A stretch of DNA of 64,000 nt from Paraburkholderia sp. CNPSo 3272 (GTDB taxonomy: Bacteria; Pseudomonadota; Gammaproteobacteria; Burkholderiales; Burkholderiaceae). Under the pieces are notes generated by a model that was not told the DNA's origin, made no database searches, and was given only the letters and a program-made list of their open reading frames with translations. Below are positions 48,672 through 57,371 of the stretch, in pieces. Where the stretch lies: positions 124,001-188,000 of the forward strand of contig NZ_JAMBPQ010000003.1 of the NCBI RefSeq assembly GCF_024206495.1, given 5' to 3'. Position 1 is the stretch's first letter. Every line of letters starts with the position of its first letter. The position numbers and the translations under genes were made by a program.

Positions 48672-50237
48672 TTACTGCGCGCGACCAGTGCGGAACACCG
48701 AAACCGCGGCGTTGAGCCGGTGCGCTTCGTTTTCGAGCGACGAAGCCGCGGCCGTTGCCTGCTCGACGAGCGCCGCGTTCTGCTGGGTGACGAGGTCCAT
48801 CTGTCCAACGGCGACGTTGACCTGATCGATGCCCGTGCTCTGCTCCGAAGCCGCCGACGCAATCTCGTTCATGATCGCACTGACGCGCGCGATCGCTTCG
48901 ACGATTTCGCTCATCGTCGAGCCCGAGCGCTCGACGAGGCCCGCGCCGGTCTCCACGCGCGAGGTCGACGACTCGATCAGTTCCTTGATCTCCTTGGCCG
49001 CCGCGGCGCTACGCTGCGCGAGCGAGCGCACTTCGCTCGCCACCACCGCGAAGCCGCGCCCCTCCTCGCCCGCGCGCGCGGCTTCCACGGCCGCATTGAG
49101 CGCGAGAATGTTGGTCTGGAACGCAATGGCTTCGATCACGCCGACGATCTCGCCCACGCGCCGCGAATCGCCCACGATGTCCTGCATCGTGCCGACCACT
49201 TCGCGCGAGAGCGCGCCGCCTTGCGCGGCGAGACCGGAGGCGCCCTCCGCGAGCGTGCTGGCCTGGCGTGCGTTTTCTGCGGTCTGCTTGACGGTGGAGG
49301 TCAGCTCTTCGATGCTTGCCGCCGTTTCCTCGAGCGAGGCGGCCTGCTCCTCGGTGCGCTGCGAGAGATCCGTATTGCCCGCGGCGATCTCGCTCACGCC
49401 CTTGTCGATCGACAGCGCGCCTTCGCGCACGCTGCTGACCGTCTTGATGAGTGCATCCTGCATCTGCCGCAGCGCGGCCTGCAGGCGGCCCATTTCGTTG
49501 TTGCTCGTCGTCTGCACCGTGCCGCTCAGGTCGCCGGCGGCGATGCGCTGGAACTGCGCGATGGCCGCGTCCACCGGATGCACGATCGCGCGCATGAGCG
49601 CCGCGCGGCCGATCCACGCGAACAGCAGCGAAAGCACCATGCCCACGCCCACCGCGATGCTCACCGCATTGAAACGGTCCTGCGCTTCCTGGTAGCGCTG
49701 CGCGCCGAGATCGATCTGGCGCTTCTCCAGCACGAGCATCGCCTTTTCATAGTCGGTGTAGAGCGACGGAAGCTTGTGGCCCTGCAGTTCCTGGAACGCG
49801 GTCTTGTCGCCGGCCTTGAGCGCCGCCAGTGCCGGCTCGAGGCCATCGTGCAGGAAGCTGTTGCGCTTGGCCTGCATGTCGGCGATCAAATCCTGCGCCT
49901 CGCCTTCTCCGCTCGCAATCGACAGATAGTGGTCCAGACGCTCGTTCGAGTTCTTCAGGTACTGATCGAAGCGCTTGAGCACCGCGTCCGCGGCATCGTG
50001 GTCGCCGAGATCGGAAAGCGAAGCGTTGGTGGCGAGCGCGAGGCGAAGACGCAGCAGCTGGCCGGCGCTGCCTTCCAGGTCGGCAACGGCCGGCGTATTG
50101 ACGGTGTACATGGTGCGCAGCGACTCGTTGCCCGCTCGCATCGACAGGAGTCCTGTGGCGGCGCCCACGATCAGGACGATGCCGAAGAAGGCGATCATCA
50201 GGGTCAGGCTCGCGCGTATCGACAGCTTGTGAAGCAT
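48672..50237 (-). CDS. Methyl-accepting chemotaxis protein
   Basis: A 521-residue transmembrane chemoreceptor. A first membrane helix (about residues 11-33) and a second (about 190-212) bracket a ~155-residue periplasmic four-helix ligand domain. A HAMP domain follows ([20 protein letters not shown]), then the long signalling coiled coil with the hairpin tip [20 protein letters not shown] that contacts CheA and CheW. The C terminus ends FRTGRAQ without an NWETF-type pentapeptide, so it does not tether CheR. The ligand is unknown. A FliA-like promoter is suggested about 130 bases upstream. Confidence 0.93.
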   Translation of the reverse strand: MLHKLSIRASLTLMIAFFGIVLIVGAATGLLSMRAGNESLRTMYTVNTPAVADLEGSAGQLLRLRLALATNASLSDLGDHDAADAVLKRFDQYLKNSNERLDHYLSIASGEGEAQDLIADMQAKRNSFLHDGLEPALAALKAGDKTAFQELQGHKLPSLYTDYEKAMLVLEKRQIDLGAQRYQEAQDRFNAVSIAVGVGMVLSLLFAWIGRAALMRAIVHPVDAAIAQFQRIAAGDLSGTVQTTSNNEMGRLQAALRQMQDALIKTVSSVREGALSIDKGVSEIAAGNTDLSQRTEEQAASLEETAASIEELTSTVKQTAENARQASTLAEGASGLAAQGGALSREVVGTMQDIVGDSRRVGEIVGVIEAIAFQTNILALNAAVEAARAGEEGRGFAVVASEVRSLAQRSAAAAKEIKELIESSTSRVETGAGLVERSGSTMSEIVEAIARVSAIMNEIASAASEQSTGIDQVNVAVGQMDLVTQQNAALVEQATAAASSLENEAHRLNAAVSVFRTGRAQ

Positions 50238-50367
50238 TCCTGGTCTCTCTTATGTGAGGCGCGCGGCTCTGGAGGCCGCGCGTGTCCCACTCGTTTTTCA
50301 TCGAATGTTCCGGTGCGCCTACCCAGTGCAGCCCATGCGTTCAGGCTGATTAAGCGCCCAGTACATA

Positions 50368-50395
50368 ACAACGGCAGCAAAGCCTGCGAACTTTA
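50368..50395 (-). promoter_or_regulatory. Candidate FliA (sigma-28) promoter of the chemoreceptor gene
   Basis: On the minus strand TAAAGTTC (plus 50388-50395), 12 bases, and GCCGTTGT (plus 50368-50375) resemble the FliA consensus TAAAGTTT-N11-GCCGATAA, with one extra spacer base and a weak last half. The placement upstream of a chemoreceptor gene supports it; otherwise the match would be unremarkable. Confidence 0.35.
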
Positions 50396-50477
50396 TAGTT
50401 CTCAGCAAAGAAGTACGACCGTTAGCAGCACTTCGTAATACAGGCCAATATATGGGATGCATGCGAGCTAACCCGCA

Positions 50478-50918
50478 TCACGCGCTGGCTTGCGCTGCAC
50501 CCGCCTCGCGCTCGTCCGTCGGCACCAGATAGCGCAGCACATCGCGCCAGCTCACGATGCCCACGGGGCGAAATTCGGCATCCACAATGGGAATGCACGA
50601 AATCTTGTTGGAGAGAAAGAGGGCCACGGCGTCGGAGAGGCTCGACTCGGGACGCAGCGTGAGCGGTTTGCGGCTCATGATCTGGTGCACGCGTTTATTG
50701 AGCGTGCCGAGGTCGCGCGCGGATTCGACCACACTGTCGATGAACGGGCTGATCGCGCGCAGCAGGTCGCGATCGGAGACGACGCCTTGCAGCTTGCCCT
50801 CTTCGACCACGAGCAGATGATGGAAGCTCGCTTGCGCGAAGATCTCGCGCACGGTCGCGAGCGTGTCGTCGAAACCGACGGTGACGACACGGCTCGTCAT
50901 GAATTTCTCTACTTGCAT
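50478..50918 (-). CDS. CBS-domain pair protein
   Basis: A 146-residue protein made of two tandem CBS domains (about residues 8-60 and 80-135), the second ending PVGIVSWRDVLRYLVP. CBS pairs bind AMP, ATP or S-adenosyl compounds and usually sense energy state; solo pairs often act as soluble regulators. The first domain ends VVSDRDLLRAI. GGAAGG lies unusually close to the ATG; a second ATG six codons later is possible. No partner gene is adjacent in an operon. Confidence 0.87.
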   Translation of the reverse strand: MQVEKFMTSRVVTVGFDDTLATVREIFAQASFHHLLVVEEGKLQGVVSDRDLLRAISPFIDSVVESARDLGTLNKRVHQIMSRKPLTLRPESSLSDAVALFLSNKISCIPIVDAEFRPVGIVSWRDVLRYLVPTDEREAGAAQASA

Positions 50919-51089
50919 ACCTTCCAGACCTGAATGGGTTCGATGTCCCGAGTCGGCCTATGCACAGCAGATTCCGGTGGCGGCTCAGGGCTTCAGCCCG
51001 TTATATCGACCGCCGGCGCGCAAATCTTCAGTCTGGAAAGCGGCGTGGAGCACGCGCGTAAGGCGCGCCCCACCTGGTTCATTCGTTTG

Positions 51090-52112
51090 TCATGCTTCGA
51101 GCGCGAGCGTCGCGAAGGTGGCAAGCCAGTGCTCACCCATATAGTCCCCGGCCACGTGGTCGAGCGCGCTGGCCAGATGCGAATGCGCGGCATCGTTGAG
51201 GACGGCCACGCGTGCGTCGCCCGCGGGCAGTGCGCGCGCAAGTGAGCGCTGACACCACGCGCGGCTCAGGTTGAGCCCGTCGAGGTGGGCGATCTTGCCG
51301 TCGCTGCGGTCGGTCACGGTGGCCGGCGTGAAGAGCGTGACCGGCTCTTGCACCGCGAGGTTGGGCAAGAAGCGCGTGAACCACGGCTCGAAATCCTGTG
51401 CGCCCAAGACGCGGCTCATCAGCAGGGCCACGCTCAGCGCGGGCGAGAGGAATTCGTCGCCGCCCGGCTCCCATGCCTGGCAGCCCGCGTCGTTCGCGTG
51501 CCAGCGCGTGGCGGTGTCTTCGATCAGCGTCACCAGCGCCGGACGCGAGGTGGCTTTCGCGAAGTCGTACGCGAGCGTGAGCGCGAACGCCGTATTGAAG
51601 TGAGTGCCCACTCGCAACGGATAGGTCGCCTTCGGCAGGAATTCCTCGAAGCGCTCGACGAACCAGTCGGTGAGCGGCGCCAGCGCCGCCTGCCAGCGCG
51701 CGGCCTGCGGCAGCTTCATCGACTCGACCAGCGCGTCGACCTGCGCCGCGAGCGCGAGCAGCCATGCCCAGCCATAAGGGCGCTCGAAACCGCGGTTGTG
51801 CGCGAGCGTGAGGTAGGCCATCTCGCCGGCCATCTTCTCCGGCGTGAAGTGCTCTTCGACCACGGCGACGATCTGCGGCCCCTCGGGCAGGTCCGGAAAG
51901 CGCTCCAGCAGATGCAGCACGAGCCAGTAGCCGTGCACGCACGAATGCCAGTCGTAGCTGCCGTAGAAGACGGGATGCAGCGCCCGCGGGCCTTGCACGT
52001 CCTGCGGGCCTTCGAGCGAGTGAGTCAGCTTGTTCGGGTACTCGCGCGTGAGGTGGGCAAGCGCGAGCGAGGCGAACTTCGAGGCATGGGCGGCGGTGAG
52101 GTGTGTGGTCAT
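51090..52112 (-). CDS. DUF2891 protein
   Basis: A 340-residue cytosolic protein of the DUF2891 family. Its signature is HSLEGPQDVQGPRALHP followed by FYGSYDWHSCVHGYW near residues 31-63, and AWEPGGDEFLSPAL near 215; the helical pattern suggests an alpha/alpha barrel, as in some glycosidases and epimerases, but no catalytic role is established. It is the last gene of an operon behind DUF969 and DUF979 transporter genes (10-base gap), the neighbourhood in which this family is often found, so it probably acts on the transported compound. Confidence 0.85.
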   Translation of the reverse strand: MTTHLTAAHASKFASLALAHLTREYPNKLTHSLEGPQDVQGPRALHPVFYGSYDWHSCVHGYWLVLHLLERFPDLPEGPQIVAVVEEHFTPEKMAGEMAYLTLAHNRGFERPYGWAWLLALAAQVDALVESMKLPQAARWQAALAPLTDWFVERFEEFLPKATYPLRVGTHFNTAFALTLAYDFAKATSRPALVTLIEDTATRWHANDAGCQAWEPGGDEFLSPALSVALLMSRVLGAQDFEPWFTRFLPNLAVQEPVTLFTPATVTDRSDGKIAHLDGLNLSRAWCQRSLARALPAGDARVAVLNDAAHSHLASALDHVAGDYMGEHWLATFATLALEA

Positions 52113-52122
52113 CGTGAGCTCA

Positions 52123-53073
52123 TCAGAACCGGAAAACGAAGGCGTACATCAGCAGCGTGTTGACGACGAGCAGCAGCACGGCGGTCGGCCATTGCGCCTT
52201 GATCACGCCGTTCTTGTCGCTCAATTCGAGCAGCGCAGCGGGGACGATGTTGAAGTTCGCGGCCATCGGCGTCATGAGCGTGCCGCAGAAACCCGAGAGC
52301 ATGCCGATAGCGCCGAGAATCGCCGGGTTGCCGTGGAATTGATGCACGATCAACGGCAGGCCGATGCCGGCGGTCATCACCGGGAAGGCGGCGAACGCGT
52401 TGCCCATGATCATCGTGAAGAGGGCCATGCCGAAAGTGTAGGCGGCCACGACCGCGAACGCCGAATTTTGGGGAATCCAGTTCGTCACGAGCTCGGACAC
52501 CACGTGGCCTACGCCCGCCGCGGCGAACAGCGCGCCGAGCGCCGCGAGCATCTGCGGCAGGATGGCGGCCCAGCCCACGGCGTCCATGGTGTGCCGCGCG
52601 CCCTTGAGCGCTTGCACGGGCGAATCGCGCAACATGACGAGCGCCGCGCCGAACGCAACGAGCGTGGCGATCACGAGCGAGATGAGCGTGACGTTCTTCG
52701 CTTCGACGAAGGGCGCGTACTTGAGCGTGAGCGTGCCGACGAGCGTCACGACCGGGATGAGCAGCGCGGGAATGAAGAGCCGGCTGCCGAAGCGCCGCGC
52801 CCCTTGCTCGCGTCGCGCCTCGGCTTTGGCGTTGTCGCTGGCCGCGGGGCTGCGGCCCAGCCTGCCCGAGCCCGCCATCAAGGCGAGCGCGATGGCGAGG
52901 CAGCCCATCACGAAATGCGGCAGCACGCCGCCGAACAGGAACGTCACGGCATAGACGCCCCAGAACACGAAGTTGACGACGCGGCGCGGGTTCGCGCGGT
53001 CGAGCAGGTTGAAGAGGGCGAACGACGCGAACATCAGGCCCGCAACGACATAGAGCGATTCGAGCTTGATCAC
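52123..53073 (-). CDS. DUF979 transporter subunit
   Basis: A 316-residue membrane protein with about ten hydrophobic segments. It pairs with the DUF969 protein encoded just upstream; together they are annotated in other bacteria as a putative 5-oxoproline transporter because they often neighbour pxp genes. The conserved end of the fold includes AFPVMTAGIGLPLIV and LSGFCGTLMTPMAANFN. The start is a GTG at 53073: GAGGGAG lies 7 bases upstream and the codon overlaps the DUF969 stop by four bases (GTGA). No 5-oxoprolinase gene is in this window. Confidence 0.85.
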   Translation of the reverse strand: MIKLESLYVVAGLMFASFALFNLLDRANPRRVVNFVFWGVYAVTFLFGGVLPHFVMGCLAIALALMAGSGRLGRSPAASDNAKAEARREQGARRFGSRLFIPALLIPVVTLVGTLTLKYAPFVEAKNVTLISLVIATLVAFGAALVMLRDSPVQALKGARHTMDAVGWAAILPQMLAALGALFAAAGVGHVVSELVTNWIPQNSAFAVVAAYTFGMALFTMIMGNAFAAFPVMTAGIGLPLIVHQFHGNPAILGAIGMLSGFCGTLMTPMAANFNIVPAALLELSDKNGVIKAQWPTAVLLLVVNTLLMYAFVFRF

Positions 53074-53780
53074 GATGCGGCTCCCTCGCGCCTTGCGGCG
53101 CGCTGCGCATTGGCCGCGCCCACGCGGCGCGAAAGATCGTGATCGAGCAGCTTCAGGCGCACGCAGTGGATGAGGAGCGCCGCGACCGCCGTGGGAATCG
53201 CCCAGACCGAGACCTGCAGCGGCTGCACGATGATGCCGTTCTGCTCGAGGAAGCCCTTGATGAGGAGGATCGACTGAATCGCGATGAAAATGTCTTCGCC
53301 GAAGAACACGGCGATGTTGTCGACGGCCGAGGCGTTGGCGCGGATCTGCTGGCGCACGGCGTCGGGCACCTCGCCGAAGCGCTTCGTGGCGGCGGCTTCG
53401 GCCATGGGCGCGATCAGCGGACGGACCATCTGCGCATGGCCGCCCAGCGACGTGAGGCCGAGCGCGGCCGTGACCTGGCGGATCACGAAATAGAGCATCA
53501 GCACGCGGCCGGTGGTGGCAGCGTGCACGCGCGAAATGAGGTGCTTTGCCTGCTCGCGCAGGCCGTTGCGCTCGAGCAGCGCGATCACGGGCAGCGTGAG
53601 CCAGATGAGGCCCATATAGCGGTTGTCGGCGAACGCCTTGCCGAAGGCGCTGACGATCTCGACCGTGTGCAGGCCGCCCGCAAGCCCCGTCGCAATGCCC
53701 GCCGCAGTCACGACGAGCAGCGCGTTCAGGCGCAATGCGAAGCCGATCACCACGATCGGCACCCCTATCAAAACCAGCAT
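53070..53780 (-). CDS. DUF969 transporter subunit
   Basis: A 236-residue membrane protein with about six hydrophobic segments, the first starting at residue 1. Family features are LGLTSLGGHAQMVRPLIAP and SAVDNIAVFFGEDIFIA, the latter with several conserved charged residues in the membrane. It is the smaller partner of the DUF979 protein and is translated in a coupled fashion with it (GTGA). GGAGGAGAG directly precedes the ATG. It is the first gene of the operon; two palindromes lie in the 290 bases upstream. Confidence 0.85.
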   Translation of the reverse strand: MLVLIGVPIVVIGFALRLNALLVVTAAGIATGLAGGLHTVEIVSAFGKAFADNRYMGLIWLTLPVIALLERNGLREQAKHLISRVHAATTGRVLMLYFVIRQVTAALGLTSLGGHAQMVRPLIAPMAEAAATKRFGEVPDAVRQQIRANASAVDNIAVFFGEDIFIAIQSILLIKGFLEQNGIIVQPLQVSVWAIPTAVAALLIHCVRLKLLDHDLSRRVGAANAQRAARREGAAS

Positions 53781-53882
53781 CTCTCCTCCGCCTTATGTCT
53801 TTGCGCCGGTCTCGTTGACACGGCCGCGCGGGCGCGCGCTTCCCCGTTGCGCCCAATTCAGCCCAGGAATCTATCACGACAA

Positions 53883-53894
53883 TTTATCGATAAA
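53883..53894. promoter_or_regulatory. 12-bp palindrome upstream of the DUF969 operon
   Basis: TTTATCGATAAA at 53883-53894 is a perfect palindrome about 105 bases upstream of the DUF969 ATG. A second half-site, TCGATAAA, follows at 53898-53905 on the plus strand. The AT-rich patch also contains minus-10-like sequence, so an operator over the promoter is likely. Confidence 0.5.
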
Positions 53895-54007
53895 TAGTCG
53901 ATAAAGTCTTTATAGGGGAAGTCCCTGGGCGATGGGGATCATGTGGACGCGAGTCGGTGCCGCCGCGCAGTAGCGCGGCGTTGGTCTGGGGTGGGCGGGC
54001 TTGACAG

Positions 54008-54021
54008 TTAGTTGCAACTAA
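54008..54021. promoter_or_regulatory. 14-bp palindrome in the DUF969 upstream region
   Basis: TTAGTTGCAACTAA at 54008-54021 is a perfect palindrome, directly preceded by TTGACA (54001-54006). It lies 228 bases upstream of the DUF969 start and 53 bases beyond the 3' end of the 2OG oxygenase pseudogene. TTGCAA-centred palindromes are typical operators for small winged-helix repressors; the protein is unknown. Confidence 0.5.
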
Positions 54022-54073
54022 TGCGACGGACTGCAATGCCTGCGCGCGCCGCAGCGCGGCTGCGCGGCATGAA

Positions 54074-54837
54074 TCAGGTGTCGAGATCAAATGCGCGTTG
54101 ATCGATTGCCGCTTGCGGCGCGTCGTGGAACGACAACTCGACGCCGATGCGCTCGCCACTGCGCACGCGGCTGATGGCATGCCGGAGGTTCACGCGGTAG
54201 TAGCCGCTGTTGCCCTTGAACGGCCGCTGGGCCGTGGCGATGATCGCCGCGTCGCCCAAGCCGAGCGGAACGACCGTCGGACGCGACTGCATACGCGGAC
54301 GCTGCTCCGTCAGCACCAGTTCGCCGCCCGCGAACTCCTTGCCCGGCGCGGAGAGCAACGCGACCACTTGCAGCGGAAACACATGATCTCCGTCGCTGCG
54401 CTGATGCAGTGCCAGATAGTCGTCAGTGCCGAGTTGGTTCAAATGCGACTGCGCCTGCGTTTGCCCGCTCGCCGGTTGCGCTCCCGAAATGCCTCTAGCG
54501 TCGCCGGAAATCGATAAGGCATGCCAAGCATCTCGTTCCATCGATTGGCGATGGGCGTCAACTGACGATAGAGATCCGTACGCCATTGCGCCCACGGCTG
54601 CGGCAGCGCGGCGCCGAAATACAGCAGATCGCCACGGCCGAGATCGAGCGAGTCCAGCGCAACGCGGCGCAATGCACTCGATGTGCCGGCGTCGCGCGCG
54701 AGCAGGCGGGCTTGGTCGGCGCCGGCTAGCCGAGGCAGTACCGCATAACCTTCGCTGTCCAGTTGCGCGGCGATTGCGCTCCAATCGAGCTTGTCGAATG
54801 CGTCGGCAGATGAAGTCACGGGCAAGGTCATATTCAT
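54074..54837 (-). pseudogene. 2OG-Fe(II) oxygenase, frameshifted
   Basis: Homologous throughout to the intact oxygenase at 55416. The first frame (from MNMTLPVTSS at 54837) runs to RERNRRAGK and then meets a stop at 54439; near 54463 the homologous sequence moves to another frame (SGQTQAQSHLNQLGTDDY and on), ending at 54074. Loss of one C in a GGGC run explains it. The HxD iron motif, HQD in the intact paralogue, reads HQR here, so an iron ligand is also lost, while the distal His in NLRHAIS is kept. The second change argues for real decay and not just a sequencing error. It starts next to the ogt stop. Confidence 0.75.
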
Positions 54838-54838
54838 T

Positions 54839-55390
54839 TCAAAAACCCGGCAGCGTCGCCGTCTGCGGAATCTCGCGCGTGGCGGGAATCGACCTCTCGT
54901 GTTCGAGCAGCCAGCGCTTGCGATGCAGGCCCCACGCGTAGCCCTTCAACTCGCCGTTGCTCGCGATCACGCGATGGCACGGCACGACGATCGCGATGGG
55001 ATTCGCGCCGTTCGCCGCGCCGATGTCGATCGCCGCGCGCGGGTCTTCGAATCCCAACGCTCTCGCGAGCTTCCCGTAGCTGGTGGTGGTACCGGCCGGA
55101 ATGCGGCGCAACGCGGCCCAGACCTTTTCTTCCAGGTCCGAGCCCGCCATGACGACCGGGAGAGCATGGAGCGCGTTCAATTCGCCCGAGAAATAGCGCG
55201 TCATGGCGTCGGCAATCGAAGCCGGCGCGGCGGCGTCGATCAATTCGGCGCTGCCGTAACGATCGCGCAGGCCGCGATGCAGACGCGAGCGGTGATCGGA
55301 GAATTCGAGCGCGTGCAGTCGATGCTGCGCGTCGCTCACCAGCATGAGGTCGCCAAGCGGCGACTCGATATGGCTGAGAAACAGTTGCAT
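54839..55390 (-). CDS. ogt: Methylated-DNA-[protein]-cysteine S-methyltransferase
   Basis: A 183-residue O6-alkylguanine DNA repair protein. The acceptor Cys138 is in IVVPCHRVIASNG, the family hallmark, and the helix-turn-helix-like TSYGKLARALG lies at about 104-114. It removes alkyl groups from O6-alkylguanine or O4-alkylthymine in a suicide reaction. It has no Ada-type N-terminal regulatory domain. It lies between two 2OG-Fe(II) oxygenase genes in one minus-strand run with gaps of 25 bases and one base, which suggests a repair or alkylation-response unit. Confidence 0.93.
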   Translation of the reverse strand: MQLFLSHIESPLGDLMLVSDAQHRLHALEFSDHRSRLHRGLRDRYGSAELIDAAAPASIADAMTRYFSGELNALHALPVVMAGSDLEEKVWAALRRIPAGTTTSYGKLARALGFEDPRAAIDIGAANGANPIAIVVPCHRVIASNGELKGYAWGLHRKRWLLEHERSIPATREIPQTATLPGF

Positions 55391-55415
55391 GATGCGCTCC
55401 TTCGCGTCCTGCGCG

Positions 55416-56141
55416 CTAACGTGAATCGTGAAAAATCAGGCCGACGGTATGACGCTTGCCGCTGCGCACGACGCTCACGCCGTGCCGCATCGCGACCCTG
55501 CGCGTGCCGCCGCGCCGGTTCGCAGCCGGCCGCTGGTTGACGGTGAACAGCACCGCGTCGCCCTGCTCCAGTGGAATCACTTCGGCACACTGACCGTTCG
55601 ACGCGCTCTGCGTCATCACAAATTCGCCGCCCTCGAAATCGACGCCGGGCCGGGAGAGCAGCATCGCCACCTGCAGCGGAAACACATGTTCGCCGTAAAG
55701 GTCCTGGTGCAGGCAGTTGTAGTCGCCCGGGCCGTATTCGAGGATGAGCGGTGTCGGGCGCGTTTGCCCCGCGCGGTGACACTGATCGAGAAAGGCGTCG
55801 AGGTCGGCCGGGTACTGCGTGTCGATCCCAAGTTGCCCGTTCCAGCGGTTGGCGATAGGCGCGAGGTACGGATAGAGCGCATGCCGCAAGCGCTGAAGCA
55901 GCGACGGCAGCGGATACGCGAAGTACTTGTATTCCCCGCGCCCAAAATTGTGGCGCGCCATGACGATGCGCGAGCGAAAGCCTTCGTCCCTCGCATAAAG
56001 GGCGGCGAGCTGCGCACATTGTTCGGGCCTGAGCACGCGGGGCAGGACGGCATAGCCGCGCGCATCAAGCGATCGCTCGATCTCAACCCAGTCGTACGTT
56101 GCGGCTTCCGGCTTCTGAGCCCGCATGGCTCCGGTTTTCAT
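55416..56141 (-). CDS. 2OG-Fe(II) oxygenase
   Basis: A 241-residue oxygenase with a prolyl-hydroxylase-like double-stranded beta-helix. Iron ligands are His145 and Asp147 (CLHQDLYGEHVFP) and His220 (AMRHGVS), and Arg230 or a neighbour in SGKRHTVGL would bind 2-oxoglutarate. It uses 2-oxoglutarate and O2 to hydroxylate an unknown substrate. The start at MKTGAM has GAGGGA eight bases upstream. It leads a transcript with ogt and a broken paralogue. Since AlkB is also a 2OG-Fe(II) oxygenase and often linked with ada/ogt, a role in alkylation repair is possible, but the sequence is not AlkB itself. Confidence 0.87.
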   Translation of the reverse strand: MKTGAMRAQKPEAATYDWVEIERSLDARGYAVLPRVLRPEQCAQLAALYARDEGFRSRIVMARHNFGRGEYKYFAYPLPSLLQRLRHALYPYLAPIANRWNGQLGIDTQYPADLDAFLDQCHRAGQTRPTPLILEYGPGDYNCLHQDLYGEHVFPLQVAMLLSRPGVDFEGGEFVMTQSASNGQCAEVIPLEQGDAVLFTVNQRPAANRRGGTRRVAMRHGVSVVRSGKRHTVGLIFHDSR

Positions 56142-56384
56142 CGCGTCTGTCCCTCCTCTCGCAAGCGGCATTCTCGCCGATCTGCCATACAGACCAACGA
56201 TACGCCAACGCCCCGCGCGTTCCGATCCGAATGTTGCGCTCTAATTCAGCGCGCGCCACAGCGTGAATGCCACGCGAATGTCACGGCAAGAAACGGGTAT
56301 CTGCGCGGTTTGCCGGTCGATATCGTTCGTTTCAGGCGGAGCAATCCTGCTTCGCCGTGAATCGAGATCAGCAAGGAGTCGAAC

Positions 56385-56834
56385 ATGTCGATGGAAGAGG
56401 ACAACAAGGCGATCGTTGGCCGCTGGTTCACGCGCTTCTGGGGCGAAACCTGCGACCTCAGCGTCGTAGACGAGCTGGCCGCGCCGGACATGCTGCTCAA
56501 GTATTCGCTGCACGAGCCGCGCCGCGGCCGCGAAGACATCAAGGCGTTCATGACCGGCTTTCGCGCCGCATTCCCCAATCTGAGCTTCTGGGGCGCGGCC
56601 GATCTCATCGCCGAAGGCGAATACGTGGTGGGTCAGTGGGAAGGCGGCGGCACCCATTCGGGTCCGGCGTTCGGGGACTTTCTCGCGGGATCGTTGCCGG
56701 CGGCGAGCGGCCGCAAGATGCATTTCACCGGCACGACCGTGTTGCGCCTGAAAGACGGAAAGATCGTCGAGGAGATCGGGCTCGACGACGGCGTAACCGC
56801 GCTCACGCAGCTCGGGCTCATCAAGCGAGTCTGA
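56385..56834 (+). CDS. SnoaL-like/ester cyclase-type protein
   Basis: A 149-residue protein of the SnoaL-like fold (NTF2 cone). It starts EEDNKAIVGRWFTRFW, with RRGREDIKAFMTGFRAAFPN and a C-terminal HFTGTTVLRLKDGKIVEE that mark the family. Members include polyketide cyclases and many solo proteins of unknown role in proteobacteria, so enzymatic function is not assigned. AAGGAG lies 6 bases before the ATG. It is divergent from the 2OG oxygenase gene and convergent with the hap-like operon. Confidence 0.83.
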   Translation: MSMEEDNKAIVGRWFTRFWGETCDLSVVDELAAPDMLLKYSLHEPRRGREDIKAFMTGFRAAFPNLSFWGAADLIAEGEYVVGQWEGGGTHSGPAFGDFLAGSLPAASGRKMHFTGTTVLRLKDGKIVEEIGLDDGVTALTQLGLIKRV

Positions 56835-57026
56835 TTGCGCGGCGAATGGAAGGTCTCACATAGGGAGTCGAATCATGTCACAGCTTGCTCCGCTCCTCGC
56901 CCTTCACGCGCTCGCCGCTCAACGCGGCGACGGGCTGCGGCCTGAACTTCTCGCACTGTTCTTGCGCCAAGCCCAATCCGATGCCGGACTCAGCGCGAGC
57001 ATCGATCCGCCGTGCGTCGAAGACAG

Positions 57027-57368
57027 TCAGGCGCCGCCGCAATGCGCCACGACGTTGGACTGCGCATCGAGCCAAACGGGAATGGCATCGAGCTTTGCTC
57101 CCGCGCACGGGCCTTCGATGCACTGCCCGTCTTCGAAACGAAACAACGCGCTGTGATGCGCGCACATGATCACCTGTGCGCGGTACGTCGGCACATGGCC
57201 CGGCTCGTAGTCGAGCGGCACCGAGAAGTGCGGGCAGCGGTTCGCGTACGCCCATACTTTGCCGGCCCGCCGCACGACGACGACGGGCCGCCCCGCCAGC
57301 GCGGCGTCGATCACGCGCGCGCCGCCGTCGGGCACATCGTCGAGGCAACACAGGCACACGGTCGGCAT
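57027..57368 (-). CDS. hapI: Rieske [2Fe-2S] protein, HapI-like
   Basis: A 113-residue Rieske ferredoxin-like protein. The cluster ligands are Cys45 and His47 (NRCPHFS) and Cys69 and His72 (MCAHHS). In the hydroquinone cluster of Pseudomonas fluorescens ACB, recalled from memory, hapI encodes a small ferredoxin after hapG and hapH; the same order is seen here. It may keep the dioxygenase iron ferrous or donate electrons to a ring hydroxylase encoded elsewhere. It starts 3 bases after the hapH stop. Last gene of the operon. Confidence 0.83.
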   Translation of the reverse strand: MPTVCLCCLDDVPDGGARVIDAALAGRPVVVVRRAGKVWAYANRCPHFSVPLDYEPGHVPTYRAQVIMCAHHSALFRFEDGQCIEGPCAGAKLDAIPVWLDAQSNVVAHCGGA

Positions 57369-57371
57369 GAT

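Noticed and set aside
56875..57156. Plus-strand open frame of 93 residues beginning MSQLAPLLALHALAAQ with GGGAG nearby
   Set aside because: Most of it lies antisense to the Rieske gene, the later part has no codon bias or domain, and homology to anything is not apparent. The leader GGAGTCGAATCATGTC resembles that of the SnoaL-like gene at 56385, so a truncated remnant remains possible, but I cannot support a gene.
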